Assembly (NCBI RefSeq): GCF_001639745.1
Contig: NZ_LTAX01000006.1
Location: 1-64,000, forward strand
Origin: Marinomonas gallaica
GTDB taxonomy: Bacteria > Pseudomonadota > Gammaproteobacteria > Pseudomonadales > Marinomonadaceae
Length of the DNA stretch: 64,000 nucleotides
Direction: 5' to 3'
This document shows, piece after piece, positions 37,125 to 46,592 of this stretch. The notes beneath the pieces were generated by a model. That model ran no database searches and was not told the origin of the DNA. It worked only from the letters and a program-made list of their open reading frames with translations. Every line of letters begins with the position of its first letter. Within the stretch, counting starts at the first letter, position 1. The position numbers and the translations under genes are program-made.

Positions 37125-37897
37125 GAATTCTATTGTTAGGCGGCACAGCTGATGGTCGCCATTTGGCGGAGCGTTTGAGTCAGTTACGCCATGAGGTGTT
37201 GTATTCCATTGCTGGATTAGTTCGAGTGCCGACGCTGCCTTGTGAGGTGCTTGTGGGTGGTTTTACTCAGTTTGGTGGCCTAGCGATGTTTCTAAAAGAG
37301 CGGCAGGTAGACTTAGTGATTAATGCGACTCACCCTTATGCGGCGAATATGAGTACAGCAGCGATAGCAGCAGGTGAACAAACAGCTGTGCCTGTTTGGC
37401 GTTTTTTACGCTCAGCTTGGACACCCCAAGCCGGAGACGACTGGCGCGAGTACGCTGATAATGACACGTTACTGGAGCAATTAAACGGCTTTAAACGACC
37501 TTTACTCAGTGCAGGGCAGATGACGCTTCCATTGCTTCAAGCATTAACATCTCAAAGCTCTTTTGAGCAAGGTGTTTGGCGTACGGTAGCGTCGCCGACA
37601 TGTGATGTGCCCGCCAACATTACTTGGTTAAAAGCCATTGGACCGTTTGATGTAAAGCACGAAAGACAGCTACTCGAAGCGCATGCAATTGATGTGATCG
37701 TGACCAAAAACAGTGGGGGAGATTCGACCTCAGCTAAGCTTGAAGCCGCACGTGAGCTAGGTATCCCCGTGTTACTGCATCAACGCCCAACTGTACGGGA
37801 TGCTAAGCAAACCTTTTCAGAATATTCTCAACTCATTAATGCGGTTCAAGCGATCGTATCAACTTCATCTCGTACTCAGGGAACGCAACAGCAGTGA
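37121..37897 (+). CDS. cobK: precorrin-6A reductase
   Basis: A 258-residue CobK/CbiJ, which reduces precorrin-6A (or the cobalt form) with NADPH. The N-terminus ILLLGGTADGRHLAERLSQL and DLVINATHPYAANMSTAA are typical, as is GPFDVKHERQLLEAHAIDVI. It overlaps both neighbours by four bases (ATGA with cbiD, GTGA with cobH), so the operon is tightly coupled. Confidence 0.94.
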   Translation: MRILLLGGTADGRHLAERLSQLRHEVLYSIAGLVRVPTLPCEVLVGGFTQFGGLAMFLKERQVDLVINATHPYAANMSTAAIAAGEQTAVPVWRFLRSAWTPQAGDDWREYADNDTLLEQLNGFKRPLLSAGQMTLPLLQALTSQSSFEQGVWRTVASPTCDVPANITWLKAIGPFDVKHERQLLEAHAIDVIVTKNSGGDSTSAKLEAARELGIPVLLHQRPTVRDAKQTFSEYSQLINAVQAIVSTSSRTQGTQQQ

Positions 37898-38535
37898 CTT
37901 ACAAATACGATGCAAGCCCGCAGGGCATTGAGCAGGAAAGCTTTCGACAAATTCGTGCCTTAACCCAATTAGACCATTTATCCCGTGATGCGCAACAAGT
38001 CGTCATGCGAATCGTACACAGCTTAGGGCTGCCAGATATCGCCAAACAGATACGTTTAAGTGATAACGCTTGTGAGATGGGCCGAATCGCCTTGGCGCAA
38101 AACTGTCCGATTCTTTGCGATGTAGAAATGGTGAAGCAGGGGGTGACCAAACGTATGATCGAACGCGAGCCTTTGTGCTTTTTGAATCATCCAAAAACAG
38201 CTGAGCTGGCTAAAAGTAAAGATGAGACGCGCTCTATGGCCGCCTTAAGTCTTTGGCAAGAGCATCTTGCCGGCAGTGTGGTATTGATTGGCAATGCGCC
38301 TACGGCACTGTTTCGTTTGCTGGAAATGATTCGTGCAGGCGCGCCAAAACCGGCGTTGATCATCGGTATGCCAGTTGGTTTTGTTGGAGCGGCTGAATCC
38401 AAGCAAGCTCTATGGAATGACCATAAAGTGTTGGGCGTTGAGTGTGTGACCTTACTCGGTCGCATGGGCGGCAGTGCTGTTACATCGGCCAGCTGCAACG
38501 CTTTATTACGCTGTAATATCGGCGAATATTATTAA
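37894..38535 (+). CDS. cobH: precorrin-8X methylmutase
   Basis: A 213-residue CobH/CbiC that moves a methyl group from C11 to C12 to form (hydrogeno)byrinate. The invariant histidine lies in VMRIVHSLGLPD near residue 45. APTALFRLLEMIRAGAPKPALIIGMPVGFVGAAESK is the family core. The start is GTG overlapping the cobK stop. The C-terminus SNALLRCN is slightly truncated relative to some homologues. It precedes cobL by 19 bases. Confidence 0.95.
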   Translation: MTYKYDASPQGIEQESFRQIRALTQLDHLSRDAQQVVMRIVHSLGLPDIAKQIRLSDNACEMGRIALAQNCPILCDVEMVKQGVTKRMIEREPLCFLNHPKTAELAKSKDETRSMAALSLWQEHLAGSVVLIGNAPTALFRLLEMIRAGAPKPALIIGMPVGFVGAAESKQALWNDHKVLGVECVTLLGRMGGSAVTSASCNALLRCNIGEYY

Positions 38536-38554
38536 ATTCAGGGTAGGGAATGCT

Positions 38555-39832
38555 GTGAAAATTCATGTTATTGGATTAGGGATAAATGAACAGGCGCAAT
38601 TACCAAAAGAAGCGCAAGAAGTACTCGCTAAGCTTACTGAGACAGATAAATTGGTGGGCAGTGAGCGCCAGTTGTCGATGGTGAAAATGTATGGCACCAC
38701 CGCGCAAACGCATCTATTACCTAAACTAAAGGACTTGAAGCATCACATGGATGAATGGGCTTCTTTAGGTGTGCAGCGTGTGGTGATTTTAGCCTCAGGT
38801 GATCCGCTGTACTATGGTATTGGTGCATGGGTACATCGTTGCTTTAGTGATCAAGAAGTGCGCTTTTACCCAAATGTTTCCAGTATCCAAGCTGCTTGTC
38901 ATCGTTTGGGGATCTCCCTGCAGAATGCTCAGGTGTTCAGTGTACATGGCCGCCCGTTGGCCTCGATTCGTACTCAGCTTCATCCATCTAAAACGCTGTT
39001 GTTGCTGACCGACAAAACCAACAATCCTCAAGCCATTGCCAAAGAGTGTGTTGAGATGGGACTTGGTTTGAGTGAGTTGTTTGTCTGCGAGCGCCTAGGT
39101 TACGAACATGAACGTGTGGTTCGCTATACGGCCAATAGCTTGGCTCATGTGGAAGACGCATTTGATCCCCTAAATGTGGTTATTGTTAATACCAGCGCTC
39201 AGCCGGGACGTTTGCCTTCCACACCGGGTTTTAAAGATAGTTTATTCGTCACAGATAAAGGTGATGGTCAAGGGATGATCAGCAAACGCGAAGTGCGTTT
39301 AGCAGTACTTTCCTATCTTGGTGTTGAAGCCAAAGAAGTTGTATGGGATATCGGCGCTGGCTGTGGCGGAGTTAGCGTTGAGTTGGCTTACTGGAACCCC
39401 GAGAGTGAGGTCTTCGCAATAGAGCATCATGACACGCGATTATCATGCTTAGAGGCGAATCGTGAGCGTTTTGGCGTGGTCAAAAACCTGCATGTTGTGC
39501 AAGGGCGAGCGCCAGAGGCGTTGGCTAATTTACCGGCACCTAAGCGCGTCTTTATTGGCGGGAGTGATGGTGAAATGCAGGCGCTTCTCGATGAGGTATG
39601 GCAGCGTTTGCCTTTAGGAGGCGTGTTGTTAGTCAATGCTGTGACCGATGCCACGATGATGGAAACCATGACATTTTTAGCAAAACGCGATACGGCGCAA
39701 GATGCCTATGATGAAAGCTCAACGCTTCAAGTGTATCGCGGCGAACGATTGGCCGGTAAACGTATACGCCGACCACATTTACCCGTTAGTTTGTGGCGCT
39801 TTGAAAAATGTTTATCAGGAGAGAAAGCCTAA
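38555..39832 (+). CDS. cobL: CobL (CbiE-CbiT fusion), precorrin-6Y C5,15-methyltransferase (decarboxylating)
   Basis: A 425-residue two-domain enzyme. The N-terminal CbiE-like half (about 1-205) methylates C5 and has LASGDPLYYGIG. The C-terminal CbiT-like half (about 230-410) methylates C15 and decarboxylates, with the SAM motif VWDIGAGCGGVSVELA. The start is the GTG at 38555, with AGGG six bases upstream. An upstream in-frame extension into cobH is rejected. It overlaps cobI by one base (TAATG). Confidence 0.95.
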   Translation: MKIHVIGLGINEQAQLPKEAQEVLAKLTETDKLVGSERQLSMVKMYGTTAQTHLLPKLKDLKHHMDEWASLGVQRVVILASGDPLYYGIGAWVHRCFSDQEVRFYPNVSSIQAACHRLGISLQNAQVFSVHGRPLASIRTQLHPSKTLLLLTDKTNNPQAIAKECVEMGLGLSELFVCERLGYEHERVVRYTANSLAHVEDAFDPLNVVIVNTSAQPGRLPSTPGFKDSLFVTDKGDGQGMISKREVRLAVLSYLGVEAKEVVWDIGAGCGGVSVELAYWNPESEVFAIEHHDTRLSCLEANRERFGVVKNLHVVQGRAPEALANLPAPKRVFIGGSDGEMQALLDEVWQRLPLGGVLLVNAVTDATMMETMTFLAKRDTAQDAYDESSTLQVYRGERLAGKRIRRPHLPVSLWRFEKCLSGEKA

Positions 39833-40554
39833 TGGCGTCACACGGAATTTTATATGGAGTAGGTGTAGGGCCAGGTGACCCTGAGTTATTGACCTTAAAA
39901 GCGGTTCGTCATATCGAAGAGGCCGATGTTATTGCGTATCTTGCTGGTGAGTCAGGTCAATCTCAAGCCAAGCAAATTGCGCAGGTTGCCTTAGATCGTC
40001 GTCAGCCAGAGTTGGATGATATTGTGATCGGAATGCCGATGTCGACGCAACGGGATGCAGCGAATGAGGCTTATGATCAAGGAGTCACCTTAATCGCCTG
40101 CGCATTAGAGCAAGGCTTAGATGTCGCTTTTTTATGTGAGGGGGATCCCTTGTTTTTTGGCTCTTTTGCTTATGTGATGGAACGCTTAATTCATCGCTTC
40201 AAAGTACAAGTCATTCCTGGTATTTCCAGTGTTCATGCGGCGGCTTCAGCGTTACAGCATCCTTTGGTGGTATTGAAAGAGTCTTTTTGTGTCATGAGTG
40301 GTCGTCATACCCAGGAGCAATTAAGCGAAGCGCTTAAGCAACATGATTCCGTTGTGATCATGAAGGCTGGGCGTGCTCGATCGAAGATTTTGCAAGCCTT
40401 ACGTGAGACACAGCGAGTGGCGGATGCTCAGTATCTTGAGCACATCGGCCGTGACAACGAGCGTATTGAGCGAAATGTGAGTCAGTTGGCGGATGACGCT
40501 GGGCCTTACTTTTCGTTGTTTGTAATAACACGTCAAGAGCGAGGTACACGGTGA
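39832..40554 (+). CDS. cobI: precorrin-2 C20-methyltransferase
   Basis: A 240-residue CobI/CbiL SAM-dependent tetrapyrrole methyltransferase. Family blocks seen are VGVGPGDPELLTLKAVRHIE near the N-terminus, FLCEGDPLFFGSFAYVMERL and VIPGISSVHAAASAL. The start ATG at 39832 overlaps the cobL stop, giving the family N-terminus. It couples into the cbiG gene by a four-base GTGA overlap. This enzyme acts at the first committed methylation after precorrin-2. Confidence 0.94.
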   Translation: MASHGILYGVGVGPGDPELLTLKAVRHIEEADVIAYLAGESGQSQAKQIAQVALDRRQPELDDIVIGMPMSTQRDAANEAYDQGVTLIACALEQGLDVAFLCEGDPLFFGSFAYVMERLIHRFKVQVIPGISSVHAAASALQHPLVVLKESFCVMSGRHTQEQLSEALKQHDSVVIMKAGRARSKILQALRETQRVADAQYLEHIGRDNERIERNVSQLADDAGPYFSLFVITRQERGTR

Positions 40555-41309
40555 TACGTATCATTGCCTTAACGGATGCAGGGCTGGCGTTGGGTAAGCA
40601 ACTTCATGCAGCGTTACCACATAGCCAATTACATTTTAAGCCCAAGCCGTTTGCTGATGTCGTACAAGGCTATTTTCGCGAGGGCGATGCGCTGTTGTTT
40701 ATTTGTGCTACCGGCATTGTCATGCGTACCCTAGCGCCCGTCATTGCAAGCAAGCACCAAGATCCCCCTGTATTGGTAATGGATGAATTAGGGCAATTCG
40801 TGATTCCATTATTGTCAGGACATGAGGGTGGCGCTAATCAGTGGGGGCTGGAAATGTCAGAGTTAATGGGGGCGCAATTGGTTATGACCACTGCTAATGC
40901 CTATTTAAATCCAGTGTATACGCTTGGCATGGGATGCGAGCGTCATTGTCCATTACCTTATTTAGAAGACTTAATGCTGAAAGGGCTGGCACAAATAGGC
41001 TTAACACCCGAGCAAGTATCGGGACTTTACAGTATCGATATTAAAGCCGATGAAACGCATTTGATTGAATTGGCGCGTAAGTATCAATGGCCTTTTATAA
41101 CGTACTCAGCTCACGCTCTATCAGAGGTTGAGCCGTTACTGAGTACGCGCTCGGACTATGTGTTTAAAACCGTTGGTGTATATGGCGTTGCCGAGTCGGC
41201 TGCCTTAGTGGGCGCGAGAAGTAGAACAGGCGCCTCACCGGAGCTCTGCTTAAACAAAATCAAGAACACCAAAGCCACCTGCGCGGTGGCTCGAAGTTAT
41301 CAGGTGTAG
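40551..41309 (+). CDS. cbiG: short CbiG-type protein (cobalt-precorrin 5A hydrolase family)
   Basis: A 252-residue CbiG-family protein, which opens the ring lactone in the anaerobic pathway. The CbiG_N domain (about residues 40-120) has FICATGIVMRTLAPVIASK and PLLSGHEGGAN. The CbiG_C domain (about 125-250) begins LGMGCERHCP. Salmonella CbiG is about 350 residues with a middle domain that appears missing here. Its C-terminal half is related to CobE of the aerobic pathway, so the exact step is uncertain. It overlaps cobI by four bases and ends the operon. Confidence 0.88.
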   Translation: MIRIIALTDAGLALGKQLHAALPHSQLHFKPKPFADVVQGYFREGDALLFICATGIVMRTLAPVIASKHQDPPVLVMDELGQFVIPLLSGHEGGANQWGLEMSELMGAQLVMTTANAYLNPVYTLGMGCERHCPLPYLEDLMLKGLAQIGLTPEQVSGLYSIDIKADETHLIELARKYQWPFITYSAHALSEVEPLLSTRSDYVFKTVGVYGVAESAALVGARSRTGASPELCLNKIKNTKATCAVARSYQV

Positions 41310-41319
41310 GTCAATTAAC

Positions 41320-42471
41320 CTACAGCGTGACCAGTTGTTTAACAGCGGCACTTAACGTGCTTGTTTGCTTGGCAAAGCAGAAACGTACCAAACGCAGGTC
41401 TTCTGGCGGTGTTTGGTAAAAAACAGAAATCGGAATGGCCGCGACACCTGCGGTTTCAATCAGCCACAATGCAAATTCGCTGTCAGGTATATCTTGGATA
41501 GCACTGTAATCCATTAGTTGGAAGTAGGTGCCTGGCGACGGTGTAAATGTGAACCGGCTATTGCTCATTGCTTTATTGAAGAAATCCCGTTTTTGCTGAT
41601 AGAAGCTCGGTAGTATTTCATCGTGTTCGGGGTGCGCCGCTAGATAGTCAGCTAAAGCCAACTGCATCGGTGTGCTGGAACTAAACGTCAGATATTGATG
41701 GACTTTTCGAACCTCAGCCATTAATGCCGCGGGGGCAACGCAGTAACCAATCTTCCAGCCTGTTGTATGGTACGTCTTTCCAAATGAAGACACGACAACG
41801 CTGCGTTTAGCTAGAGCCTTGTGACGTAACACGCTTTGATGTTCAGCGCCTTCAAATACGATGTGCTCGTATACTTCATCGGACAGAACTAATAAATCAT
41901 GCTGCTCCGCTAACTCGTACAACGCATCTAAATCATTGCTCGAGAATACTGTCCCCGTTGGATTATGAGGTGAGTTAACGATAATGATCTTAGTTTTCTC
42001 GGTAACGGCATTTGCGACGGTTTGCCAATCAATGGCAAAGGAGGGTGGCAATAGGGCAAGGTGCACCGGTATGCCCCCATTTAGGCGAATAGTGGGATCA
42101 TAGGAGTCGTAAGCTGGGTCAAATACAATGACTTCATCACCCTGTTGTACAAACGCTGAAATCGTTGCGAACAAGGCTTCTGTCGCACCGGATGTGACGG
42201 TAATGTCGGTGTCTACATCGGCTTGGTGATTGTAGCAACGCGACAACTTGCTTTGGATCGCCTGACGCAGGGTAGGAACACCTGTCATCGGAGCATATTG
42301 GTTGGCGCCTTGCTGAATGTAATGACCCACTCGGTTTAATAGCTCGCTTGGCCCATCAAAATCTGGAAAACCTTGAGAGAGATTGATCGCTTGATGTTTG
42401 GCGGCCAATTCAGACATTTGCGTAAAAATGGTGGTGCCAGTACTAGGGAGTTTACTATCAAATTGGCGCAT
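41320..42471 (-). CDS. YbdL-like PLP aminotransferase (methionine aminotransferase family)
   Basis: A 383-residue class I aminotransferase. The PLP lysine is in VSSFGKTYHTTGWKIGY, and INLSQGFPDFDGP near the N-terminus and VNSPHNPTGTVFS match YbdL and kynurenine aminotransferases. E. coli YbdL prefers methionine, histidine and phenylalanine, and the substrate here is assumed by similarity. It is convergent with the cobalamin operon, ending ten bases from it, and divergent from yciA. Confidence 0.93.
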   Translation of the reverse strand: MRQFDSKLPSTGTTIFTQMSELAAKHQAINLSQGFPDFDGPSELLNRVGHYIQQGANQYAPMTGVPTLRQAIQSKLSRCYNHQADVDTDITVTSGATEALFATISAFVQQGDEVIVFDPAYDSYDPTIRLNGGIPVHLALLPPSFAIDWQTVANAVTEKTKIIIVNSPHNPTGTVFSSNDLDALYELAEQHDLLVLSDEVYEHIVFEGAEHQSVLRHKALAKRSVVVSSFGKTYHTTGWKIGYCVAPAALMAEVRKVHQYLTFSSSTPMQLALADYLAAHPEHDEILPSFYQQKRDFFNKAMSNSRFTFTPSPGTYFQLMDYSAIQDIPDSEFALWLIETAGVAAIPISVFYQTPPEDLRLVRFCFAKQTSTLSAAVKQLVTL

Positions 42472-42607
42472 AATTTTGTTTCCTTCTAGGCGAAATCGCG
42501 TTGCTAATGCTAATTCAGAGTGCTGCGGAGTTAAAGAGTCAAAACAGTTACTGATATTGATGCTCAGCTTTGTTATAAAGTGTCGATTCCGACAGTAGGA
42601 GAAATGA

Positions 42608-43039
42608 ATGTCTGGGGAAGTAAACGAAACAAAAGGTCGCCTTACTACGCGTACCGTAGCAATGCCTGGGGATACAAACCCAGCAGGTGATATTTTTGGT
42701 GGTTGGGTAGTGTCTCAAATGGACATCGCGGCTGGTATTTGTGCTGGGCAACGTGCTCAGTCACGTGTGGTGACCGTCTCATTGGATGGGATGAGTTTTA
42801 TTCGTCCAGTTAAGGTGGGCGATATATTAGGTGTTTATACGTATGTGAAAGCAGTAGGGCGTACCTCCATGGATATTCATGTGGAAGCATGGGTTCGCCG
42901 AGGACGGATCGGAATACGTGAAAAAGTAACAGAAGGTCTGTTTAAGTTTGTTGCTATAGACGATGCTGGGAAATCAACACCGATTCCAGCAGAAAAAGAT
43001 CTGCCGGATTATGTTCATGAATCTATGAACGAATTCTAA
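42608..43039 (+). CDS. yciA: YciA-like acyl-CoA thioesterase
   Basis: A 143-residue hotdog-fold acyl-CoA thioesterase. The family block PGDTNPAGDIFGGWVVSQMD with its catalytic Asp, and DGMSFIRPVKVGDILGVY, are present. YciA-type enzymes hydrolyse short to long acyl-CoAs in the cytoplasm. A ribosome site GTAGGAG precedes the ATG. It is a single gene ending at a bidirectional terminator. Confidence 0.94.
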   Translation: MSGEVNETKGRLTTRTVAMPGDTNPAGDIFGGWVVSQMDIAAGICAGQRAQSRVVTVSLDGMSFIRPVKVGDILGVYTYVKAVGRTSMDIHVEAWVRRGRIGIREKVTEGLFKFVAIDDAGKSTPIPAEKDLPDYVHESMNEF

Positions 43040-43058
43040 TATCCGTATTTCGCACAAT

Positions 43059-43085
43059 AAAAAAGCAGCCTAAGCTGCTTTTTTA
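43059..43085. terminator. bidirectional terminator
   Basis: AAAAAAGCAGC / GCTGCTTTTTT around a four-base loop. It serves yciA and the convergent cheW. Confidence 0.92.
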
Positions 43086-43099
43086 TTGAAAATCAACCA

Positions 43100-43612
43100 T
43101 TAAATCATCGAGCCAATCGCAAGTTGCTCATTGTCTGAATCAATCATTTTGTTCAGGTCCAGAAGAATCACTAACTCTTCTTCCTTCTGGTAGACACCTT
43201 GGATAAACATCAGCGCTTCATCGTTACCGACACTAGGGCTTTGTTCGATTTCACCTTGATACAAGTAAAATACTTCTTTTACAGCATCAACTAGCATGCC
43301 TATTTGCTCGCCATCATGTTCAATAATGATAATGCGTGTGTCATCGGAAATAGTACACTCAGGTAAACTAAATCGAACACGAGTATCAATTACCGTTACA
43401 ACATTACCGCGAAGGTTGACGATACCAAGGACATAAGACTGAGCTCCTGGAACAGGAGCAATTTCACTGTAACGCAAAACTTCTTTGATTTGCATTACAT
43501 TGATGCCGTAAGTCTCATCCAAAAGTTTGAAAGTAAGGTATTGAAGTAATTCTCCCTTCTTACTTTCAGTAGGCAAATTTCCTGATTCTTTGATTGTCGC
43601 TAATTCAGACAT
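43100..43612 (-). CDS. cheW: CheW-like chemotaxis coupling protein
   Basis: A 170-residue CheW that links methyl-accepting receptors to the CheA kinase. The domain covers about residues 20-160, with YLTFKLLDETYGINVMQIKE and VLGIVNLRGNVVTVID, and the C-terminal MIQ-like FIQGVYQKEEELVILLDLNK. The first about 20 residues are a polar extension. No cheA, receptor or other chemotaxis gene is adjacent, so it is an orphan CheW or belongs to a distant operon. Confidence 0.95.
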   Translation of the reverse strand: MSELATIKESGNLPTESKKGELLQYLTFKLLDETYGINVMQIKEVLRYSEIAPVPGAQSYVLGIVNLRGNVVTVIDTRVRFSLPECTISDDTRIIIIEHDGEQIGMLVDAVKEVFYLYQGEIEQSPSVGNDEALMFIQGVYQKEEELVILLDLNKMIDSDNEQLAIGSMI

Positions 43613-43717
43613 GGCTCTAAACCTATTATCAATCCGATGATATGCGCTAATGCGCTGCTCGTTTACTTAGTAGAATAGACGAAATACAACGCATTGGCTT
43701 GATAAATTAAGTAACAA

Positions 43718-44581
43718 TTAGTTGTCTTGTTGTATGCCAACAATTGTCCAATTGCCTTGAGCATCTTCAAGGTTTTTCTCTAAATGCCATACTTCATTGG
43801 CTTCAGTGGTTTGATCACCTTCTTTGATCCAACCGCTAAAACGTAATGAAATAGAAGCTGTTGAGCCGATAAACTCACCACGAACAAGGTCTACCATTAA
43901 GGAAACGACTTCTGTGCGAGGTTTATCTGAACCATATTTAGCACGCTCTTCACGCAACATAGCACAAACATCTGCGCTAAAGTAGTCACTGATTTCTTCG
44001 AAGTTGTTGTTGTCCCATGCTTTTTGCAGCGTCACATAATGGTTCTTGGCTTCAGCAATGAAGGCTTGTTCATTAAAGCCTGGCGGAAGTTGGATCTCAG
44101 GTTGAGAGCCGAAGCCAGAAATACCAGACATCGGTGACGGCTGTACGTTGTCGCGTGTCGAATTAGGCATTTCACGGTACATACCTTGCGCGCCAGCTGT
44201 TTGCGCAGCTTGACGTTTCTTGGCAAAGAAGAATTTGTAGATCAAGAAGCCGATCACTGCGAACAGTAGAATGTCACCAAAGGAAATACCATCGAATGCA
44301 CCACTGCCCATGAGTGCGGCAAATAAGCCACCCGCCAATAGGCCACCTAAAAGTCCACCACCTAAGCCGCCAAGGAAGCCGGATTTCTTAGTAGTACCGC
44401 CTGCAGCAGCCGCTTTTGATGTGCTGCTACTTGTCGGGCTAGTTGCACTTTTACTGGTAGAAAAACTTTTACCAAAGCTTTTGCTGCCACCAAGACGTTT
44501 TGCTTCCGCATCAGAGGCAAAACCTCCCATACCGATTGCTAATACAAATGCCATAAGTAAGGCATAAACTGATGTTCTCAC
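43718..44581 (-). CDS. Tim44-domain membrane protein
   Basis: A 287-residue protein. A cleavable signal-like segment (about 1-27) ends in ASDAEA and is followed by a Ser/Thr/Lys-rich low-complexity stretch. A Gly-Leu-rich hydrophobic region (about 68-95) and a second transmembrane helix (about 100-117) come next. The C-terminal half (about 165-285) is the Tim44-like fold seen in many proteobacteria, with ICMLREER-type and SLRFSGWIKEG blocks. The function in bacteria is unclear. It lies 14 bases after trpS on the same strand and is probably co-transcribed. Confidence 0.88.
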   Translation of the reverse strand: MRTSVYALLMAFVLAIGMGGFASDAEAKRLGGSKSFGKSFSTSKSATSPTSSSTSKAAAAGGTTKKSGFLGGLGGGLLGGLLAGGLFAALMGSGAFDGISFGDILLFAVIGFLIYKFFFAKKRQAAQTAGAQGMYREMPNSTRDNVQPSPMSGISGFGSQPEIQLPPGFNEQAFIAEAKNHYVTLQKAWDNNNFEEISDYFSADVCAMLREERAKYGSDKPRTEVVSLMVDLVRGEFIGSTASISLRFSGWIKEGDQTTEANEVWHLEKNLEDAQGNWTIVGIQQDN

Positions 44582-44595
44582 GTTATTTCTCCAAA

Positions 44596-45606
44596 TCAGA
44601 CGAAGTTAACCAAACCAACTGCTTTACGAAGGTCAGAGATCAGAGCTCGTGCTCGGGCACGGGCTTTTTCAGCACCGGCCTGTAAAACTGCTTCGATTTC
44701 GGCAGGGTTCGCCATAAGCTCAAGATATTTTTCTCTTGGCTCTTCTAGTTGACTATTAATCAGTTCAAAAAGTTCCTTCTTAGCTTCACCCCAAGCGATA
44801 CCCTCTAAGAATTTTTGGTGCATCTCAGCTGTTTGTTCAGGTGTTGCGAAGGCTTTATAGACATCAAATACGGTAGAGCTATTAGGGTCTTTAGGCTCTC
44901 CAGGTTCAAGCAAGTTGGTGACGATTTTGTTAATCCCTTTTTTTAATTTCTTTTCAGTATCAAAAAGTGGGATGGTGTTGTTGTAACTCTTACTCATCTT
45001 ACGGCCATCTAAGCCTTTTAAAATGGCACTGTCATCGCCAGCGACCACAGCCTCAGGCATGACAAAATGCTCACCAAACAAATGGTTGAAGCGAGAGCCA
45101 ATATCGCGCGCCATTTCGATGTGTTGAATCTGATCGCGGCCGACGGGAACTTTATTGGCATTAAAAGCCAGAATGTCCGCTGCCATTAAAACGGGGTAGC
45201 AGAATAGACCCATTGTGATGCCATAATCGGGGTCTTGGCCTTTATTGACATTGTCATCAACGCTTGCTTTATAAGCATGAGCACGGTTCATTAAACCTTT
45301 TGCGGTGACGCAAGTCAGTAGCCAGTTAAGCTCAGAGATTTCAGGAATATCAGACTGACGATAGAAAGTTGCTTTGTCAGTATCTAGGCCACACGCTAGC
45401 CAAGTTGCCGCGATTTCTAGACGAGATTGTTTTACACGCTCTGGATCCTGACATTTAATCAAGGCATGGTAATCGGCTAGAAAGAAGAAAGATTCTGTGT
45501 CTTCGCGTTGGCTGGCTTCAATGGCTGGGCGAATTGCGCCAACATAGTTGCCTAGGTGGGGTGTCCCCGACGTTGTGATACCGGTTAAAACAATTTCTTT
45601 ACCCAT
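44596..45606 (-). CDS. trpS: tryptophanyl-tRNA synthetase
   Basis: A 336-residue class I synthetase for tRNA-Trp. The HIGH-like motif is TPHLGNYVG near residue 15, and the KMSKS loop is [10 protein letters not shown] at about 195. The length is normal. It is upstream of the Tim44-domain gene by 14 bases on the minus strand. Enzymes of this class act in the cytoplasm. Confidence 0.97.
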   Translation of the reverse strand: MGKEIVLTGITTSGTPHLGNYVGAIRPAIEASQREDTESFFFLADYHALIKCQDPERVKQSRLEIAATWLACGLDTDKATFYRQSDIPEISELNWLLTCVTAKGLMNRAHAYKASVDDNVNKGQDPDYGITMGLFCYPVLMAADILAFNANKVPVGRDQIQHIEMARDIGSRFNHLFGEHFVMPEAVVAGDDSAILKGLDGRKMSKSYNNTIPLFDTEKKLKKGINKIVTNLLEPGEPKDPNSSTVFDVYKAFATPEQTAEMHQKFLEGIAWGEAKKELFELINSQLEEPREKYLELMANPAEIEAVLQAGAEKARARARALISDLRKAVGLVNFV

Positions 45607-45712
45607 TTTTCCTTACTCAATCATATAAAAAGGTGTGTGTACCCTATCATAAAAGTTAGGGTACACGTAGCCTAAAACCATCCTATTTCAAACGTGGAAA
45701 AGCCACTACTAT

Positions 45713-46327
45713 TTACTCGGTTCGAATCTGACGAAAGGTAAGGTTGATACGTGGTGTGTCGACTTTTTTAGTGGACGGAAGGCTGTGTAACCAATGGCGT
45801 TGAGTCGCGCCTTTCATAACCAGTAAACTGCCCGAGTCTAGTTCAACTGAATAGGTTTCTTTAGTGTCTTTATGTTTGAAAGAAAACTTACGTTTTGCGC
45901 CAAAGCTTAGAGACGCAATCACGCCTTGTTCGACCAGTTCGCGTTCTGCATCACTGTGCCAAGACATACCTTCAGAACCATCATGGTAAAGATTCAATAA
46001 GCAGGAGTTGTAATGTTCTTGCGTCTGTCGTTCAACGTGTTCTTTTATTTCTAATAGAAGAGGAGTCCATAACTTGGCTGTTTTGGTGGTTTTAGAGTAA
46101 GTGTATTGAAAGGCGTGTTCCGCATACCAGGCTACTTTACGTTTGGTGACGATGCGTTTGCCAAAAATCACGGCTTGATCATGTTGCCAATCGATTTCGT
46201 TAAGTAGTTGGTTAAAGTAAATGTGGGACTGCTCTGGTTGAATCAAATGGCCGTAATACGTTACATCGCCATCGTATGGCAAAAGAGACAAAGGCTCCGA
46301 TTCAATTTGTGAGAAGAGATCTTTCAT
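45713..46327 (-). CDS. AlkB-like 2-oxoglutarate/Fe(II) oxygenase
   Basis: A 204-residue alpha-ketoglutarate-dependent dioxygenase of the AlkB family that may repair alkylated bases. The iron ligands are in MSWHSDAE (HxD) and the later GATQRHWLHSLP, with the 2-oxoglutarate arginine in RINLTFRQI. AlkB homologues of this short type resemble ALKBH2/3. The gene is separate from trpS by 106 bases. Confidence 0.93.
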   Translation of the reverse strand: MKDLFSQIESEPLSLLPYDGDVTYYGHLIQPEQSHIYFNQLLNEIDWQHDQAVIFGKRIVTKRKVAWYAEHAFQYTYSKTTKTAKLWTPLLLEIKEHVERQTQEHYNSCLLNLYHDGSEGMSWHSDAERELVEQGVIASLSFGAKRKFSFKHKDTKETYSVELDSGSLLVMKGATQRHWLHSLPSTKKVDTPRINLTFRQIRTE

Positions 46328-46592
46328 TTACGTCGATGCCCTTATTTGTGCGAACTACTAACAGATGATTACTCGGTTGTCCCGTATTTCGGATCACTTT
46401 GTAATAAGGGAATTATAGTCGTAATGTTATCGTTGGTGGTTTTGCTGCCTACAGCTTTTTACTCAATAAGTGGAGATCCGTTAAGCCGCATTCGCATATA
46501 TAAAATCCCTACGCGCCAATACGAAATGCATAAATAATGCTGTTTTTAGTCTTACTGTGTATTAGGGAGGATATGACGAGTGTTAGGAAGTA
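46328..46592. other. intergenic stretch before tRNA-Ala
   Basis: About 265 bases between the AlkB-like gene and tRNA-Ala. A 63-codon open frame in it has no recognisable protein character. I see no other feature. Confidence 0.5.

Noticed and set aside
46346..46537. 63-codon open frame between the AlkB-like gene and tRNA-Ala
   Set aside because: GTG start, no good ribosome site and no recognisable sequence. Probably chance in an AT-rich gap.
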